DNA from: Eledone cirrhosa
Taxonomy: Eukaryota > Mollusca > Cephalopoda > Octopoda > Eledonidae
Assembly: GCA_964016885.1 (NCBI GenBank)
Contig: OZ024744.1
Span: forward strand, 29,477,108-29,541,107
DNA: 64,000 nucleotides
Reading direction: 5' to 3'
Part shown: in pieces, positions 59,821-64,000 of the stretch
How positions within the stretch are numbered: the stretch's first letter is position 1
Layout: each line of letters opens with the position of its first letter
Notes under the pieces: generated by a model
The model's input: only the letters and a program-made list of their open reading frames with translations
What the model was told of the DNA's origin: nothing
Database searches by the model: none
Translations under genes and position numbers: made by a program

Positions 59821-62800
59821 TGAGTACCCTGTTGTAGATAATGTCGCTGTAACCAACTTCCACTGAATTATACTGCAGATGTGCCAGGCGCAGGAAGTCC
59901 TCAGACATGAAGTCTCTGTACTTGACCCATAAAGATTTGGGATCACCCAATTCACACTTTTGAAGCAAAATGGCAAAGAGTTCCTGTAGACCTTTAGGTG
60001 ATTTCAACAAAGCACCCTCTGCTAAAGTGGAATCCCATCTTCCAAAAGACCACGCTTAAAGCAGGCCTCCCGGTACGTATCACATCTTTCTCCATCAACA
60101 GTTTTGAGGTCCTGAAAACTTTGTGGGCCTACAACTTCATGCAGAAGAAGGCGGAGATGAAAGCACTCATGCGGACTTGGGAGCACAGTGTAAACTCTTC
60201 CAAGACAGCTGTCGAATTTTACACCAGGATGTCTTTCAATAACATGACCTGACTTTCTTCGCATCCAAGTGTTTTTCGACCATATAAAGTAGGATGGAAC
60301 CTGGGGGTACACAATTGTTTGCGCAAATGTATCGAACTGGCAAAGTTTGAAGAAACCCGTCAGAGTGGTCTCTTTCGGATCGGCGGCCAACTTGGCGGCG
60401 GTTTGGACCGTAAAGTAAACCCTTTGCCCATTTTTCAAATGTACCGCAAGCTGTACGATGGCGGGGTGCTTTTGGTGTAGGGGGAAACCAAATAGGCGCC
60501 AAAAATCTTCATTGCTACTGATGTACCGCCCGCCAGGTATTCTGTGACCTCGTCCCTGCTATTTTCAGCTTGAAATGCGAACATTGCGACATCAGAGCCC
60601 TTATTTACATATTTGCATGTGTATTTTATCGACTTGAGGGAGTTGCAAAACTCAACGTTTATGTGGGCGTTGAATATCTTCAAGAGAAGCGAGCAGTAAG
60701 GGACCACCCATCTATTGTCGACTTGACCTCCCTTTACTGTTCTGGTGAAGCCATATTCTCTGGCCGTCTCCGCCTGTACCTGTTGCCACCTGTCTGAGTC
60801 TCGTCAACAAATTATTTGGGGTATCCCTTACTGCACGACCCCCCCCCCCTTTCAGACACGTTTGATGCTCATTAGGACCCGACGCACAAGGACCATGAAT
60901 TATTATAGCTTTGACGATGTCATGTAATTCCTGGTCACCTGCTGGGTTAGGGATTTCAGCCGAAATGAAGCTGTCTATGGCGTTTGAATTGATTTTATCA
61001 GTTAACCAAATCAAAATGTGAGCATGTGGCAGCCCTCTTTTTGCCATTCGACGGTTAACATGTCACATTTTACAGCCCCAAATACCTGACCCTTTTTTAT
61101 TAAAGCCATGAGTTTAGCCAGTTTCAGTCTGAACACTCTGGCATTGAGGTCATGTCTGTTCGAATAATTTTGCCCAGGAAAAAGTTCACGGGTTATCTCA
61201 ACCCATCTCGGATTACACGTGAATGTAATGAACAGATCTGGGCGACCATAATGGCGCACATGGCATCATGGGTTCTTTGGTGCATGTATCACCCCCCCCC
61301 CCCCCACAACGTAGCTAGAGGCAAGGATATAAACCTTTCCAAGGTTCCGGGGATCTGCATCATTCCTTCTGCCATCACGGAGGTGAATGTAACATTCAGA
61401 AGCAACTGTTTCTGATGCGTCTGAATGAAGCATAACCTTTCAGACTCCATTTTTACAGCCATATCAAATGCAAACTGATGGAAAAGCTCTCGTGATCTAT
61501 GAATATGATTAAAACTATTCTGTCTGATCATGAAGCGGTAGGAATAAAAATCCATACAGGATACCCTTTTATTTGACGTCTCGTCAGGATTGTTTAACGT
61601 CTCGTCAGGATTGTTTAACGTCTCGTCAGGATTGTTTGACGTCATGTCAGGATTGTTTGACGTCTCGTCAGGATTGTTTGACGTCCTGTCAGAATTGTTT
61701 CACTTGCTTTGAGGAATGCCGAAATGGTATCCGTCTTCCCCATAAGCAAAAAGCAGTGGATATTGTAGGCTGTCGTATGACCGATGCGTTTCACAAATCC
61801 TCTGCAGCGCATCGTCACGACTTTTAATGACAATGTCCCTTTTTTTATGCTGATCTCCATGGAGAACAACGGCTACTTCATTGCATGCGGGGACGTTATA
61901 GCAGCGAGCATGTTCCCCAGATGGCCTTTTGTCAGCATCAATAACGATGTTGAAGTTGGGTACAGGTGTTGATTCCAAGGCATATTTGAAGCTCTGGACG
62001 AAGCTGTTGTTTTCATGAAGCATGCGTTGAAGACTGAGTAATATATCTTTATCAACAGATTTACTTTTCTCGACATTAGGAATAATAGAAATACGTATGT
62101 CACCCTGTCTATTGTAGTCAGTTATAAAGTAGATTTGGAGAAACGCGTACTTTTCCGTTTCTTGAGGCTGGAGTGATCCAATAAGATGGCATATCTGTCC
62201 CTGAACTTTAAATGTGGGCATCCACCCTTCTTCTCGGACAATGCGTGCCCCCAAAGAGGACATCTGAAAGGCACAATTGTACGTTCTGATGAGTTCAAGA
62301 AAATGAGTTCAAGGAGTTATGACAGTAAGAAGTTCTTTCAAAGGCTGCGGTGGGTCCTCTAGGGGGAGTAAATTAACCTTGCCATTGGAGCAGCACATTC
62401 GAGGTGGTTCTCCAGCCCACTTATTTGCACTACAGAACTTGCAAGTTAAACTCATATTCCCAATCTGGATGTCAGACCGCATTGAGAGGTTAAGTGTTGG
62501 ATCATAATTAAAAGCTTTTAAAAGCCAATATGAATTGTTTGGACTTTTTATGCCCCGGGCAGTTTCTTTACGCCGATTGTTCTTTCTCTAGTCTAATATT
62601 GCGATCGTTGTGTGATTCTTCGGCTCTAGCAGCGGCAGTAGCCACAGCATTACAGGAATTACGAAGTGATTTTTGCTGTTCATTTTCGGTAGCTCTAGCA
62701 GCGGCAGAACCCACAACATTCCTGGAATTACGGATAGAACGGTCTAAATCACTAAGCTTAGCACACGACGAAGTATAGTAAGATGTATTGCTGGCTAGCC

Positions 62801-62960
62801 GCTACTACGCTGGTCGTCGGTTTTAGCAGGTCTTCTATTTGCTGCACGTAAAGCACTTTGTGACAATCGCAATTCAGTTTCCTCCTGCGACTCATTCAAC
62901 CGTCTTCTTTTCTGTTTAGCTGCAGACACCGTTTTACTACCAAGTGAGCATCTCTGAAAA
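59821..62960 (-). pseudogene. Helitron Rep (HUH endonuclease) and zinc-finger region, broken
   Basis: Minus strand, N- to C-terminal. An Arg/Glu-rich start (QKRRRLNESQEETELRLSQS, about 62900) and SLTCKFCSANKWAGEPPRMC (C-x-x-C zinc finger, about 62440). Then SSLGARIVREEG, VQGQICHLIGSLQP, YGRPDLFITFTCNPRWVEIT (61250) and GLPHAHILIWLTDKI, the HUH motif (H-A-H, about 61016-61033). The tyrosine motif YTCKYVNKGSD (about 60592-60624) has both tyrosines of the two-Tyr Rep. QLAVHLKNGQRVYFTVQ follows near 60420. The frame changes repeatedly, including between VEWQK and RGLPH. A 21-bp in-frame repeat sits at 61575-61700. Rep nicks and joins DNA ends. Confidence 0.87.
61575..61700. repeat. 21-bp in-frame minisatellite within the Helitron Rep
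   Basis: Six units of GACGTCTCGTCAGGATTGTT plus one base. On the minus strand each encodes a seven-residue unit NNPDET(L/S). The two outer units differ most. Because the unit is a multiple of three, it does not itself break the frame. Confidence 0.9.
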
Positions 62961-63300
62961 TGTTAAACAAAAACCTTATGAATTTCGAAACTAAATGGTA
63001 AACACAATTGAATGGAAGATGAAATGGCAACGAATAAAAATTAAATAAAGATGCAATATTCAAACAAAATTGGGGGTAGGTATAACTAATTATCTACCAA
63101 TTGGTAGTATTTGGAAAAAAATAATATTTTGGGGGGAAAATCACTGAACATACGTATTTGCAAGCTTAAAAGTGAAATTTTATGCTTGACAGAAAGTATT
63201 GACAGGTATATTTGTAATAACGTAAAAGAAAGAAGAACATACAGGTAAACGTGGCTTGAAACCGAATAAGCTTTTCGAATTCTAATTTTAAATACCATGA

Positions 63301-64000
63301 TCGGTGTTTTTTGCTTTCATGACCTTCTACTAACCAAAAGCAATAATTGTCCCGACTTTGAATAGAATCCGTTGGAAATAAAACACTGGAAATATTAGAC
63401 TTTATATGAAAAAAAACAAAAACATTAACACACACTCACCTAATCAGTGTATTCAGCAGAATTGCCAGAACTACAACACTATGGGTGTTGTCATATTAAT
63501 ATTTAACCAATTAAAGTCGTAAAAAATAAATAATTTAAACATTCCGATTCATATGTCTATAGCATTAATCTGTTATATGAAGTGTTATTTTGCGGGTTGT
63601 TATTTGCAATAAGCCGATTTAAAATGCCCCAGAAAAGCCGTATGTCAATACGGAACGCCAATGACTCCCGCAGCAGTTAAATTATAGAGAGGGGGAATAA
63701 TCTATTATATAGAGAGGGAAGAGCGACGGAGAGAGTAAAGCTAAGAAACTATAGGGAGGTGTGTAAAACAGTGTTGTTATATAGAAAGTGAAGAGCGACA
63801 GAGAGAGTAAAGCAGTTAAATTATAGAGAGGGGGAATGATCTATTATAGAGAGAGGGAAGAGCGAGAGAGAATAAAGCTAATAAACTATAGGGAGGTGTG
63901 TTAAACCTCAAAGCATGATCGATTTTTGCCCTTATTGTTGATTGATTTGAAATGATTTTGCTTCATGACCTTCTCCTGACCAAAAGCAATAATTGTCCCG
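63301..64000. repeat. Tandem and direct duplications near the right edge
   Basis: GCTTTCATGACCTTCTACTA followed by ACCAAAAGCAATAATTGTCC (63314-63355) recurs as GCTTCATGACCTTCTCCTGA with the same end at 63960-64000. Between them 63677-63770 and 63812-63902 are two copies of TTAAATTATAGAGAGGGGGA to TATAGGGAGGTGTGT, with a partial third (63775-63810). No gene. Confidence 0.82.

Larger units (their letters stand above)
58067..63300 (-). mobile_element. Helitron, decayed autonomous copy
   Basis: Minus-strand 3' terminus CTAG (plus 58067-58070) next to T, after the hairpin CCCG/CGGG (plus 58079-58082 and 58091-58094). Coding for a RepHel protein follows for about 4.5 kb: zinc finger, HUH endonuclease and Pif1-type helicase, interrupted by at least eight frameshifts or stops. 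The 5' end is not identified. GTAAACGTGGCTTGAAACCG (63244) repeats a block near the 3' end (58127) and may lie close to it. C-runs at 60840 and 61289 lie at frame changes. Confidence 0.85.

Overview
This 64-kb window looks like an intergenic, repeat-saturated stretch of an animal genome, most likely a cephalopod mollusc. The grounds are: several copies of the tRNA-derived SINE family whose body reads 'CTTACGGGGTCGATAAAATA' and whose tail reads 'GGCCTTGTGCC' (as I recall it, a cephalopod hallmark); at least eight Penelope-like retroelement (PLE) loci with GIY-YIG endonuclease domains; Helitrons; and very long (TA)n, (CA)n and (CT)n tracts. I see no complete host gene, no rRNA gene and no functional tRNA gene. 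Nearly every long open frame is low-complexity repeat read as protein, or decayed transposon coding sequence. One short segment at 51.24-51.42 kb could be a host exon, with low confidence.

Layout. 1-10.4 kb is satellite DNA: a CA-rich 5/10-bp array, a CAY-triplet array, then about 6.7 kb of a 16-19-bp array around ATATATCCTGTCATAG. The last array is interrupted and bordered by two copies of a short non-coding element carrying a hammerhead ribozyme (HHR). 10.8-13.9 kb holds a Helitron 3' end, a 500-bp tandem duplication and a scrambled PLE. 14-21 kb holds SINEs, minisatellites and microsatellites. 21.15-25.49 kb is a PLE with direct pseudo-LTRs (PLE-A). 25.53-30.03 kb is a PLE with 1.6-kb inverted arms (PLE-B). 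30-44 kb mixes a Helitron-like tail, two or three non-LTR retrotransposon 3' fragments, SINEs, foldback elements, a PLE C-terminus (PLE-F) and a truncated Helitron helicase. 44.67-47.66 kb is PLE-C with inverted pseudo-LTRs, 48.6-49.4 kb is PLE-E, and 50.06-50.63 kb is a tandem non-coding HHR element. 52.3-53.2 kb is PLE-H with 97-bp inverted ends, and 54.5-57.4 kb is PLE-D, the best-preserved reverse transcriptase. 58.07-63.3 kb is a decayed Helitron with HUH Rep and Pif1-like helicase on the minus strand. 63.3-64 kb holds tandem duplications.

How the parts relate. The unifying signal is self-cleaving RNA. I find 16 hammerhead motifs in several families, most with the hallmark 1-3-bp stem III of Penelope-type ribozymes. 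They sit in the pseudo-LTRs of coding PLEs and in short elements with no coding capacity (9.3, 10.5, 37.0-37.3 and 50.2-50.5 kb). The non-coding ones resemble retrozymes, that is, ribozyme-bearing RNAs that may borrow the RT of a PLE. Stem I in one family and stem II in another show compensatory or wobble changes, and several families share a C-C mismatch at the fourth pair of stem II. Most elements begin or end in (TA)n tracts. All coordinates come from reading by eye, so element boundaries may be off by a few to tens of bases.
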